From Bacillota bacterium (lineage in GTDB: Bacteria > Bacillota > Clostridia > Lachnospirales > Lachnospiraceae), in contig JAFADH010000063.1 of NCBI GenBank assembly GCA_023424995.1, positions 1 through 21,693 of the forward strand: DNA of 21,693 nucleotides. The letters are read 5' to 3'. Numbering within the stretch: position 1 is the first letter of the stretch; each line of letters starts with the position of its first letter. Positions 7,105 through 13,289 of this stretch are shown here, in pieces. The notes below the pieces were generated by a model. The model was not told the DNA's origin. It did not search any database and saw only the letters and a program-made list of their open reading frames with translations. The position numbers and the translations under genes were made by a program.

Positions 7105-8337
7105 TTACCTGACAGTCTTATAATATTCTGTCAGTATGTCGGCGAGCTCCTTGATCTTATCAACGGTATAACCATTATAATCTGCGAAGGGACCCCTGCC
7201 ATCACCAAGATTATCGATGGCTCCGTCCGTCTCAACCTTTGCGATCATATTTTTATTAATATAATGCTTCTCATTATAATTATCCAGGAATACCAGATAC
7301 CGTTCTCCTTTAATAAAGGGAATATTCTCACCTGCATAGGAATGTACCGTTACCTCTTCGGATGTTATGTCGCCGCCGCTCAAGGTTCTCTCAACACGAA
7401 CCGCATATGCATCCTCAGCATAACCGTACTCATCCTTTTCTTCCTCCCTGTCGGAAAGTATCGTTATCTCTGCCAGCTGGAAATTGCGCATAATCATCCC
7501 AAACCCTGATACTGCAAGCATAAGGGTATCGTCCCGGGAGATTCGGGTGATCTCATCCACTACGGACTGATAATCCTGTCCGTCATATTGATTGAAATCC
7601 TCATAGTCCGAATGGGACCAGATATATCCCTGGTCATCAATTTCAAATAACACGTCCAAATCGCTTATCAGATAGTAGCTTCCGTTGTCCTCTGTCAGCG
7701 GCAGCAGATATACCCCGCCCTTTCGCATTAAATTAGTTGCCTCATCACCGGTACAGCCCCCATACAGATACTGCGTAATGTTCATTACCTCCGGTACGGA
7801 AGCGCCCCATATGGACTGCAGTACCTTCACGGCAGCTGTCTGCCTTTCACTGCCATATCGGGCTTCCGGCGCCAGGGACTGTGTATCGGCTACTTTAACA
7901 ATAACAAAACTGTCCGTATTGTATTCAAACAGATTTAAAAAGCTGAAGAAAGCAATGCGGTCTGCCGCGTATGACTGCTCCATTTGCGAAAGTTTAAAAT
8001 TATTCACCGGCAAGCCCTTTATATCATCCGTCATATTCTTAATATCCTCCGTTACAACGGATGGTCCGTCTGGAAGAGAATTATTCCCCGGCAAGTAGTA
8101 ATTCGAATACAGGGCTGTGCCAATCAGCAGGACTACTGCCGCCGCGGCGGCAGTTATAGCCCGCCACCTGCGTGCAGTTCCGGTCCTATTCCTCTGTTTC
8201 AGAATATGCTCCAGCATACGTTCCTGAGCTGCGCTGCCGGGTTCAATTTTATTCCAGGAATCTATTATTTTATTATTCTTCAAATAAATCACTCTGCCTT
8301 TCCATAATTCGTGTAAAGCATCCTGTTCATCATTCAC
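7105..8337 (-). CDS. Single-pass membrane protein, putative anti-sigma factor
   Basis: A 410-residue protein encoded 18 bp after the ECF sigma gene, the usual place for the cognate anti-sigma factor. Residues 1-57 are hydrophilic and helical (cytoplasmic, the expected sigma-binding part) without an obvious zinc-finger HxxxCxxC motif. One transmembrane helix lies at about 58-80 (AITAAAAAVVLLIGTALY). The remaining 330 residues would be outside the cell and are rich in Asp, Tyr and Val. I recognise no named domain in the outer part; it has repeated 'VIVKVADTQ' and 'RYLVFLDNYNEKHY' strands suggesting a beta-rich sensor. The start used is GTG 8337, chosen because it is in frame and close to the sigma stop, but it lacks a strong ribosome site, so coupling to sigma translation is likely. 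A strong terminator follows 140 bp downstream. Confidence 0.7.
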   Translation of the reverse strand: MNDEQDALHELWKGRVIYLKNNKIIDSWNKIEPGSAAQERMLEHILKQRNRTGTARRWRAITAAAAAVVLLIGTALYSNYYLPGNNSLPDGPSVVTEDIKNMTDDIKGLPVNNFKLSQMEQSYAADRIAFFSFLNLFEYNTDSFVIVKVADTQSLAPEARYGSERQTAAVKVLQSIWGASVPEVMNITQYLYGGCTGDEATNLMRKGGVYLLPLTEDNGSYYLISDLDVLFEIDDQGYIWSHSDYEDFNQYDGQDYQSVVDEITRISRDDTLMLAVSGFGMIMRNFQLAEITILSDREEEKDEYGYAEDAYAVRVERTLSGGDITSEEVTVHSYAGENIPFIKGERYLVFLDNYNEKHYINKNMIAKVETDGAIDNLGDGRGPFADYNGYTVDKIKELADILTEYYKTVR

Positions 8338-8355
8338 AATGCTGCTTTACGTTTC

Positions 8356-8844
8356 TCACACTTCATTCCCCAGTTTTGTTCTTAGAAGGTTACGAGCCTC
8401 ATGCAGATGATTCCGGATCGTGGATTGCGGTTTTGAAAGAATACGGGAGATTTCCACACTGGAATACCCTTCATAATAATAAAGGTATACCACTGTCTTA
8501 TATTTATCAGGAAGGTCCATAACAGCTTCCAGAGTTTCATCCGCCGGATAATGATCCGCCCCCTGCATATTCTCGTAATCCTCCAGCTTCTCACGCCTGC
8601 GCCACCAATGGCGCAGATTATCCTTGCATAGATTGGCCGCCGTTCTGATCAGCCATGCCTTCTCATGCTCTTCACTCTGAAAAATCCCGCCGGATTTTAT
8701 CATTCTTACAAAGGTTTCCTGTACGATATCCTCCGTATCGGCAGAATTCTTCATATAAGCAAAACAGACACGGTATATGGTCTTCACATGACGTGAGTAG
8801 ATTTCCGCAATTTCCTTGTCCGTACGCGACAAAGAATTCATCAT
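8356..8844 (-). CDS. ECF-type RNA polymerase sigma factor
   Basis: A 162-residue alternative sigma factor with the two-domain ECF layout. Region 2 has HVKTIYRVCFAYMKNSADTEDIVQETFVRM (split here as HVKTIYRVCFAYMK and SADTEDIVQETFVRM), with the DIVQETF helix that melts the -10. Region 4 has LPDKYKTVVYLYYYEGYSSVEI then STIRNHLHEARNLLR, the helix-turn-helix that reads the -35. A linker of about 50 residues separates them. The frame opens at ATG 8856, but GAGG lies 6 bases before ATG 8844 (a second ATG follows directly), so I start there. The downstream membrane protein is presumably its anti-sigma factor. Such sigmas often act on their own promoter; a TATAAT and an inverted repeat lie upstream. 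Confidence 0.92.
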   Translation of the reverse strand: MMNSLSRTDKEIAEIYSRHVKTIYRVCFAYMKNSADTEDIVQETFVRMIKSGGIFQSEEHEKAWLIRTAANLCKDNLRHWWRRREKLEDYENMQGADHYPADETLEAVMDLPDKYKTVVYLYYYEGYSSVEISRILSKPQSTIRNHLHEARNLLRTKLGNEV

Positions 8845-8875
8845 AGTACACCTCATTCCTGCAATATTTCTAAGA

Positions 8876-8953
8876 ATTATAGCTTGATCGGCATGATACG
8901 CCTGATCACACCTTATATGTGAAGGATCATAATTATCTTATGGATCCCTTCAC
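8876..8953 (-). promoter_or_regulatory. Sigma-gene upstream region: -10 box and inverted repeat
   Basis: A minus-strand TATAAT (8881-8876) lies about 30 bases before the sigma start without a good housekeeping -35. Further upstream an imperfect inverted repeat pairs GTGAAGG-ATC (8919-8928) with GGATCCCTTCAC (8942-8953), which could be an operator. Both assignments are tentative. Between 8954 and 9066 I see nothing else. Confidence 0.35.
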
Positions 8954-9066
8954 TATGAATACGATTGAGTCCGGCAAAGTGTCGGGTCAAGACAGAATAA
9001 TTTTATTTTTTATAAGTTCTGGCAATACCGGTATAAACCGTATGCCAACTGTTATATATTACCATA

Positions 9067-9279
9067 CTTCTTCTGTCTCCTCAACTTCTTAATCTCCTCA
9101 GCTTCTTCAATCTCTCCAACTTCTTCAATCTCTCCAACTTCTTCAATATCCTCAACTTCTTCAATATCCTCAACTTCCTCAATCTCTTTAACTTCTTCAA
9201 TCTCTTTAACTTTTTCAATCTCTTCGACTTTTTCAATCTCTTCGACTTTTCAATCTCTTCGACTTTTTAATCTCCTCAG
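9067..9279. repeat. Tandem array of twelve 17-18 bp units
   Basis: Twelve head-to-tail copies of a unit of the form CTTcTTCAATCTCTtcAA fill 213 bp. Nine units are exactly 18 bp, including neighbouring identical pairs (units 3/4, 5/6 and 9/10). Units 2, 11 and 12 are 17 bp, each lacking one base. Read on the minus strand, the 18-bp units translate in one stop-free frame as six-residue repeats such as KVEEIE, EVKEIE, EVEDIE and EVGEIE, an acidic helix-like pattern. The 17-bp units break that frame. Paired identical neighbours indicate duplication by slippage or unequal crossing over. It is not a CRISPR array: there are no unique spacers. Confidence 0.9.
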
Positions 9280-9388
9280 CTTATATAATAACACCGCCTT
9301 CTTCAAGGCGTATTGTTCTTACAAATACTTTTGCGGTAATATAAGGAGAAATATCAGGAAATCGGGCTCTGACTATCTTCGATTTCAT
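9067..9388 (-). pseudogene. Candidate broken gene ending in Glu-rich hexapeptide repeats
   Basis: On the minus strand ATG 9388 opens 35 codons (MKSKIVRARFPDISPYITAK, then VFVRTIRLEEGGVII) to TAA 9281. The codons directly after that stop, in the same phase, enter the repeat array as AEEI. Single-base losses in units 12 and 11 then scramble the frame and give a TGA, after which about 50 codons of clean VEEIEK-type repeats follow. At the far end, restoring the base missing from unit 2 would continue EEVEETEEVW and a TAA near 9058. One stop and three 1-bp deletions would thus explain a former protein of about 110 residues. No good ribosome site precedes ATG 9388 (AAGGAG is about 21 bases away). 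Alternatively only the 35-residue peptide, or nothing, is expressed. I do not recognise the N-terminal sequence. Confidence 0.35.
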
Positions 9389-9414
9389 TTTATTCCATTT
9401 GAGCTTTTTCTCCT

Positions 9415-9466
9415 TGTGACTTAGTCACACAGATATATGTAAATATATTATTTTACAGCATATGAT
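9415..9466 (+). promoter_or_regulatory. Palindrome and possible promoter ahead of the small Gly/Cys protein
   Basis: TGTGAC-TTA-GTCACA is a perfect inverted repeat at 9415-9429 and looks like an operator. CATATGAT at 9459-9466, about 34 bases before the start codon, resembles the -10 of mother-cell sporulation sigma factors (CATAnnnT), with AT-rich sequence but no decisive -35 upstream. Either reading is provisional. Confidence 0.3.
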
Positions 9467-9499
9467 ATATTACAAAATTAAAATCAGGAGGTTTTGGTT

Positions 9500-9706
9500 A
9501 TGAGTAATGTTTCAGCAACATCTTGCTATCAGGATAAAAATGACAGTGGCTTCAGCCCTTTGTTATTAATTCTGTTATTATGCTGCTGTGGTGGTGATAA
9601 AGGGTTCGGCGGTCTGTTCGGAAATTTTGACGGCGGATGCAGTAACGGGTTAGGCGGTTTATTGCCGATCATATTGATTATGTGCTTATGCGGCGGTTCC
9701 TTCTAA
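9500..9706 (+). CDS. Small hydrophobic Gly/Cys-rich protein
   Basis: A 68-residue protein on the plus strand, starting at ATG 9500 with a perfect AGGAGG 8 bases upstream. A polar head of about 17 residues (MSNVSATSCYQDKNDSG) precedes a hydrophobic stretch FSPLLLILLLCCCGG, a Gly/Phe/Asp/Asn middle (GFGGLFGNFDGGCSNGLGG) and a second hydrophobic segment ending LIMCLCGGSF. It carries seven cysteines, three of them adjacent. Similar short Gly/Cys-rich proteins are common in Clostridia; some are annotated as chorion-class high-cysteine proteins, and the general layout recalls the small YjcZ-type sporulation proteins. Function is unknown; a surface, membrane or spore-coat association is a reasonable guess from composition. 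It is monocistronic, closed by a strong terminator 9 bases after its stop. Confidence 0.8.
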   Translation: MSNVSATSCYQDKNDSGFSPLLLILLLCCCGGDKGFGGLFGNFDGGCSNGLGGLLPIILIMCLCGGSF

Positions 9707-9714
9707 TGATGATC

Positions 9715-9761
9715 AAAAAACCGGGACTGTCGGATTATATATTCCGACAGTCCCGGTTTTT
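9715..9761. terminator. Bidirectional intrinsic terminator
   Basis: A 14-bp perfect stem (CCGGGACTGTCGGA, 9721-9734, with its complement at 9743-9756) has an 8-base loop. It is preceded by six A and followed by five T, so it works in both directions between the convergent small-protein and glycosyltransferase genes. Confidence 0.95.
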
Positions 9762-9777
9762 ATGAGGACAGTGCTTT

Positions 9778-10926
9778 TTACAAACAAAGTGATTGCTCAT
9801 ATATCTGTGATACCTTCATGGCAAATGCAGTGGAGGAATATTCCTTAACCACCCAGGCATGGGCATTTTCCGATAAGTTTTTTCTCAGGTCGTCCTGGTA
9901 TAATATGGTATTCACCCTGTCAGCGAAATGTTCATAGGAAGTATACTGCCAGCCGTTGATTCCATCGATGATCACATGCTCCAGACACGGATCCTTTTTA
10001 CAGAGAGCCGGAACGCCCACTGCCAAGGCTTCCATGTAAGTGAGCCCCTGGGCTTCGCTGCTGGAGGCGCTGACGAATACATCGCCCAGCTTATAATAGT
10101 CAGAGACTTCCTCCGGCGCAATCATTCCGGTAAAGATAACCTGGTCTGCGATTTTAATCTCACGTGCGTACTGCTCCAGATTTATGCGATGGGGACCGTC
10201 TCCCACAATAAGTAATGTTACTCCGGGGTTTTTAAGCCGGGAAAAATACAGAATAATCTCTTCCAGGTTTTTTTCCTTTGCCAGGCGTCCCACCGTTATC
10301 ACCACCTTATTGCCGTCCGGTATGCCGATCCTCTCCCGAAGCTGCCGTAATCCGGCTTCATCCCGTGCGGGATCAAACCGATGAAGATCGATGCCGGTTG
10401 GAACTACTGTGATATTCCGGTTAACTCCGTATCCCCTGAGCATATTCTTGACTTTATCGGTAGGAGCGATGACATAATCCGTCCGCTTTATCACTCCCTT
10501 GGTCAATAATACCGTTATCGCTTTCCCCACTCTTCGATTGGGAAAGAAATAATGGGTATAATTCTCATATACCGTATGATAAGTATGTACGATGGGGATA
10601 TCCAGCTTCCGTGCGATTCTGCAGGCAATCAGAAAGGTACTGAATTCGCACTGGGAATGGATCAAATCAGGATTCCACTTAATGATCTCGTCAACCAGCC
10701 TGTTTTTTATAAACAGTGTGACCCGTGCATCCGGATATATCCTTCCGGCCCTGATGGCCCTGATATAAGTGACATTCCCCTCTTTATAAGAATGCCGGTT
10801 ATTAGATAAAGTAAGAATTCTCACCTCATGCCCCATCCCCTGTAATTCATTCTGCAATGAGATAATGGAATTCACCACGCCGTTAATGACTGGTTTATAC
10901 CATTCGGTCGTTATAAGAATTTTCAT
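9778..10926 (-). CDS. GT4-family glycosyltransferase, glycolipid-synthase-like
   Basis: A 382-residue retaining glycosyltransferase with the GT-B fold. The N-terminal acceptor domain opens MKILITTEWYKPVINGVVNS, with the Gly-rich 'P..NGV..S' loop typical of GT4 enzymes. The C-terminal nucleotide-sugar domain shows VGRLAKEKNLE, LLIVGDGPHR and VIFTGMIAPEEV. The signature SEAQGLTYMEALAVGVP contains the E-x7-E motif at its end. The pattern 'SSSEAQGLTYMEALA' is close to that of diacylglycerol glucosyltransferases making membrane glucolipids in Firmicutes, so a peripheral membrane role is likely; the exact sugar and acceptor are not determined. The start ATG 10926 has AGGAG 8 bases upstream. It is a single-gene unit with its own promoter and a shared downstream terminator. 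Confidence 0.88.
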   Translation of the reverse strand: MKILITTEWYKPVINGVVNSIISLQNELQGMGHEVRILTLSNNRHSYKEGNVTYIRAIRAGRIYPDARVTLFIKNRLVDEIIKWNPDLIHSQCEFSTFLIACRIARKLDIPIVHTYHTVYENYTHYFFPNRRVGKAITVLLTKGVIKRTDYVIAPTDKVKNMLRGYGVNRNITVVPTGIDLHRFDPARDEAGLRQLRERIGIPDGNKVVITVGRLAKEKNLEEIILYFSRLKNPGVTLLIVGDGPHRINLEQYAREIKIADQVIFTGMIAPEEVSDYYKLGDVFVSASSSEAQGLTYMEALAVGVPALCKKDPCLEHVIIDGINGWQYTSYEHFADRVNTILYQDDLRKNLSENAHAWVVKEYSSTAFAMKVSQIYEQSLCL

Positions 10927-11023
10927 GTTTTCTACTCCTGTTTCCCCTATTTTTCATTTTCCCTATCCGATTGATAGCTTGTGACCCGTATTGTTTTATC
11001 CTATTACCTATTATAACTGATTT

Positions 11024-11052
11024 AGTATATATTTTTTTTCAAATTTTTGCAA
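11024..11052 (-). promoter_or_regulatory. Sigma-A promoter of the glycosyltransferase gene
   Basis: Minus strand: TTGCAA (11052-11047), 17 bp, TATACT (11029-11024), within very AT-rich sequence. Predicted start near 11017, leaving a leader of about 90 bases. Confidence 0.65.
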
Positions 11053-11094
11053 ATTTATATATAAAATTTAATAATCAATTTATCACATATTAAC

Positions 11095-11127
11095 TAAAAA
11101 ACTCCCACATAATAAAATGTGAGAGTT
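11095..11127 (-). terminator. Terminator at the end of the microcompartment operon
   Basis: The minus strand reads AACUCUCACAU, loop UUUAUU, AUGUGGGAGUU, then a U run. It lies 20 bases after the stop of the GlcG-like gene. No comparably strong terminator is visible inside the cluster between here and the aldolase promoter. Confidence 0.88.
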
Positions 11128-11146
11128 CTCTTTAAAAAAAGTGCTA

Positions 11147-11725
11147 CTAAATAATATCATAACAATCTTCCAGTACAGATAATCCATACTCGGCCAGTGC
11201 TTCATCCTCCCGGGCAGTGCCTCCGCTGATTCCCAGCCCGCCTACGAGAACACCTTTCTTAAACAATGGAACCCCGCCGCCAAAGATGATCAAACGGCCG
11301 TCCGCTTTATCGATCCCGTATAAAGGACCTCCGGGCATCGCTAATTCACCAAGTTCTTTCGTCGGCATCTTAACTGCCGCACTGGTATAAGCTTTCTTCA
11401 CGGCGATATCAAAGCTTACAATCAGGGCTCCGTCCATGACATGAACTGCCACCGGATTACCCTCCGGACTGCAGACCGCTATGACGGCTTTCATCCCTCT
11501 TTTCGCGGCTTCTTCCTCGATCGCCGCAATCAGCTTCTTAGCCGTATTAAGGTTGATCCGTAATACCCCGCCCAGCTTCTCAATTACGGCCTGTATGATG
11601 TTGTCATGCTCCATCGTTATCTGCCTCCGTTCACCGCATATCCGGACCGCTTTTTTCCTAACATAATTCTGTGCTTCCGCAAGACTGGTTATCCCCCTGC
11701 CGCCGGCTTCGGTGTATATAATCAC
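11147..11725 (-). CDS. GlcG/HbpS (PduO C-terminal, DUF336) family protein
   Basis: A 192-residue protein when begun at GTG 11725, which has GAGGTGA 6-7 bases upstream. Residues about 52-190 are the GlcG/HbpS/PduO-C domain: LNTAKKLIAAIEEEA, AVCSPEGNPVAVHVMDGAL, SFDIAVKKAYTSAA, GGPLYGIDKA and GGGVPLFKKGVLVGGLGISGG. That fold binds haem or corrinoid-like ligands in characterised relatives. The first 37 residues (MIIYTEAGGRGITSLAEAQN ...) are extra. An internal ATG (Met38, 11614) has GGAGG 9 bases upstream and would give a normal 155-residue protein starting with an amphipathic helix (MEHDNIIQAVIEKLG). Either or both starts may be used. It follows the DeoR gene by 111 bp and is last in the operon. 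Similar proteins accompany many BMC loci; no catalytic role is established here. Confidence 0.82.
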   Translation of the reverse strand: MIIYTEAGGRGITSLAEAQNYVRKKAVRICGERRQITMEHDNIIQAVIEKLGGVLRINLNTAKKLIAAIEEEAAKRGMKAVIAVCSPEGNPVAVHVMDGALIVSFDIAVKKAYTSAAVKMPTKELGELAMPGGPLYGIDKADGRLIIFGGGVPLFKKGVLVGGLGISGGTAREDEALAEYGLSVLEDCYDII

Positions 11726-11836
11726 GGCCGGTCACCTCGCTCATATAACAGTTTCCTTTAAAATGCTTTATGCTTTACGGTCCCTGCCTTCTCAATCCCC
11801 AGTTATCACCGGGACTGGTTTTTTATAAGCTCTCCT

Positions 11837-12598
11837 TTATTTATACATCGCCTGTATATTTAATGTCTCAAAGGTCTTCTTCCAGCGGTCATTCGGTTCC
11901 GCATCGGTTACCGCCACATCTATATTGGACAAATCGTCGATTCTGGTAAAGGAAATCTTATCAAACTTTGTATTATCCACCGCAAGAATCTTCATATTGG
12001 TGGATTCCAGCATCAGCTTCTTAATATGGGCATCCATCTCATTGGAATCGGTGATCCCCTTATCCTCATCGATTCCTTTACAGGAGATGATCGCCTTATC
12101 CACATGGAAGGAGCTGATCATCTTCTCCGCCTGGTATCCCACCAGGGACAGGGAGCCTTCCCGTAAGGTCCCGCCGGTGGATAAGATCTTCCAGCCGGTT
12201 ACGTCGGATAATTCCAGTAAGATTTCGATGGAATTGGTGATTAAAGTAAGGTTTTTTCTGTTCTTCAGTCGCTTTGCGATATATACCGCAGTAGAGCTGG
12301 CATCCAGCATGATGTGGTCGCCGTCGTCAATTAAGGAGCTGATGGCCTCCGCGATGTATTCCTTTCCCTTGACATTGGATTTCTTGCGGACCTGGAAGGG
12401 AATATCCGTATTGGCATTCTCCATAAGGATGGCTCCTCCGTAGGTTTTCCTGGCGAGACCCTCCTTCTCCATCTTTTCCAGATCACGCCGGATGGTCTCC
12501 TCCGTAACACCAAACATGGCACTCAGGTCACTTACCAGGACCCGACCGTCTCTTTTTAGAATTTCATATATTTGATTTCTTCGTTCGATTGTAAGCAT
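11837..12598 (-). CDS. DeoR-family transcriptional regulator
   Basis: A repressor of the DeoR/GlpR/FucR type that senses a sugar phosphate; from context, an intermediate of fucose or rhamnose breakdown is the likely signal. The N-terminal winged helix (residues about 2-60) reads ERRNQIYEILKRDGRV, LSAMFGVTEETIRRDLEKME and KTYGGAI, all typical. The C-terminal DeoRC sensor domain has IMLDASSTAVYIAK, TLITNSIEI, LSTGGTLREGSLSLVG and ILAVDNTKFDK. The frame can begin at GTG 12610, but the AAGGAG there is only 1 base away; ATG 12598 has GGGAG 5 bases upstream and begins MLTIERRNQIYEIL as DeoR proteins usually do, so I use it (253 aa). It sits after pduT in the operon and probably autoregulates it through the aldolase promoter. 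Confidence 0.92.
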   Translation of the reverse strand: MLTIERRNQIYEILKRDGRVLVSDLSAMFGVTEETIRRDLEKMEKEGLARKTYGGAILMENANTDIPFQVRKKSNVKGKEYIAEAISSLIDDGDHIMLDASSTAVYIAKRLKNRKNLTLITNSIEILLELSDVTGWKILSTGGTLREGSLSLVGYQAEKMISSFHVDKAIISCKGIDEDKGITDSNEMDAHIKKLMLESTNMKILAVDNTKFDKISFTRIDDLSNIDVAVTDAEPNDRWKKTFETLNIQAMYK

Positions 12599-12679
12599 CG
12601 ATGCTCCCACTCTCCTTTTCTGGAATCACTTCTCAAGTATACCTTAGCTCAATGATGCATAGGCATCTATGTACCTTCA

Positions 12680-13228
12680 TTATAATATACTTTTCCAAAG
12701 CTTGCTATCCGGATTTGCTATGATGGAGGTATCCAGGAGCATTGCATTCTCACCGACAGCCTTTTTCGCTTTTGATATGGCAGCTTCTACGGCGGCTATC
12801 TCACCGGTCAGGAGAAGATAGGATTTGCCGCACATCCCTCTTGCCACTCTAAGCTCCACCAATTCCACATAAGCTGTCTTGGCAGCTTCATCCGCCGCTA
12901 CGAAGATGGATGCAGCCGAAAAGGTCTCAAGTATTCCAAGAGCTCTCATATGTTCCACATTTGTTGTGCCGTACAGTGCAGGAAAGATTGCTTCATGAGG
13001 ATTCCCCAGGATAAAGCTGTCGATCAGGTGTTCCGCGTATCCGTCACGGGCCAGGCCGATACAGGCGTTGATTGCACTGAGCTCTCCGGTGACAATGGCG
13101 ATATATTTGCCGGGACATACCGTCTGGGCCTCCACCAGCTGGACTTCCGCTGTTTTAAGCATCTGATCCGTTACGTAGATGCCTTTGGATACTGTCTTAT
13201 ATTCCACCATTCCGATTGCTTTACTCAT
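12680..13228 (-). CDS. pduT: PduT-like trimeric shell protein (BMC-T) with Fe-S cysteine
   Basis: A 182-residue tandem-BMC-domain shell protein. Domain 1 (about 3-90) and domain 2 (about 95-178) each have the BMC fold: AIGMVEYKTVSKGIYVTDQM with GELSAINACIGLA, and ALGILETFSAASIFVAADEA with GEIAAVEAAISKA. Cys38 in QTVCPGKY falls at the same position as the PduT cysteine that holds a [4Fe-4S] cluster on the trimer axis, so this shell piece likely conducts electrons across the shell. Its gene lies 61 bp after pduS, the flavo-iron-sulfur partner. The start ATG 13228 has GAGAGG 10 bases upstream. No truncation is seen. Confidence 0.92.
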   Translation of the reverse strand: MSKAIGMVEYKTVSKGIYVTDQMLKTAEVQLVEAQTVCPGKYIAIVTGELSAINACIGLARDGYAEHLIDSFILGNPHEAIFPALYGTTNVEHMRALGILETFSAASIFVAADEAAKTAYVELVELRVARGMCGKSYLLLTGEIAAVEAAISKAKKAVGENAMLLDTSIIANPDSKLWKSIL

Positions 13229-13289
13229 CTATGAATATCCTCTCTGTTTCGATTTTTAGCAGTGAACAGATTGATCTATGAAAGATCTG

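Noticed and set aside
9067..9279. CRISPR array
   Set aside because: Units are directly contiguous with no unique spacers and the 18-bp periodicity is coding-like.
11799..11818. CCAGT/ACTGG hairpin followed by TTTTTT on the plus strand
   Set aside because: No plus-strand gene precedes it; on the minus strand, where DeoR and GlcG-like genes are read, there is no U-tract after the stem. The stem is only 5 bp.
12672..12684. TATAAT overlapping the pduT stop as a promoter for the DeoR gene
   Set aside because: No acceptable -35 lies 16-18 bp upstream; it is explained by the codons TTA-TAA at the end of the gene.
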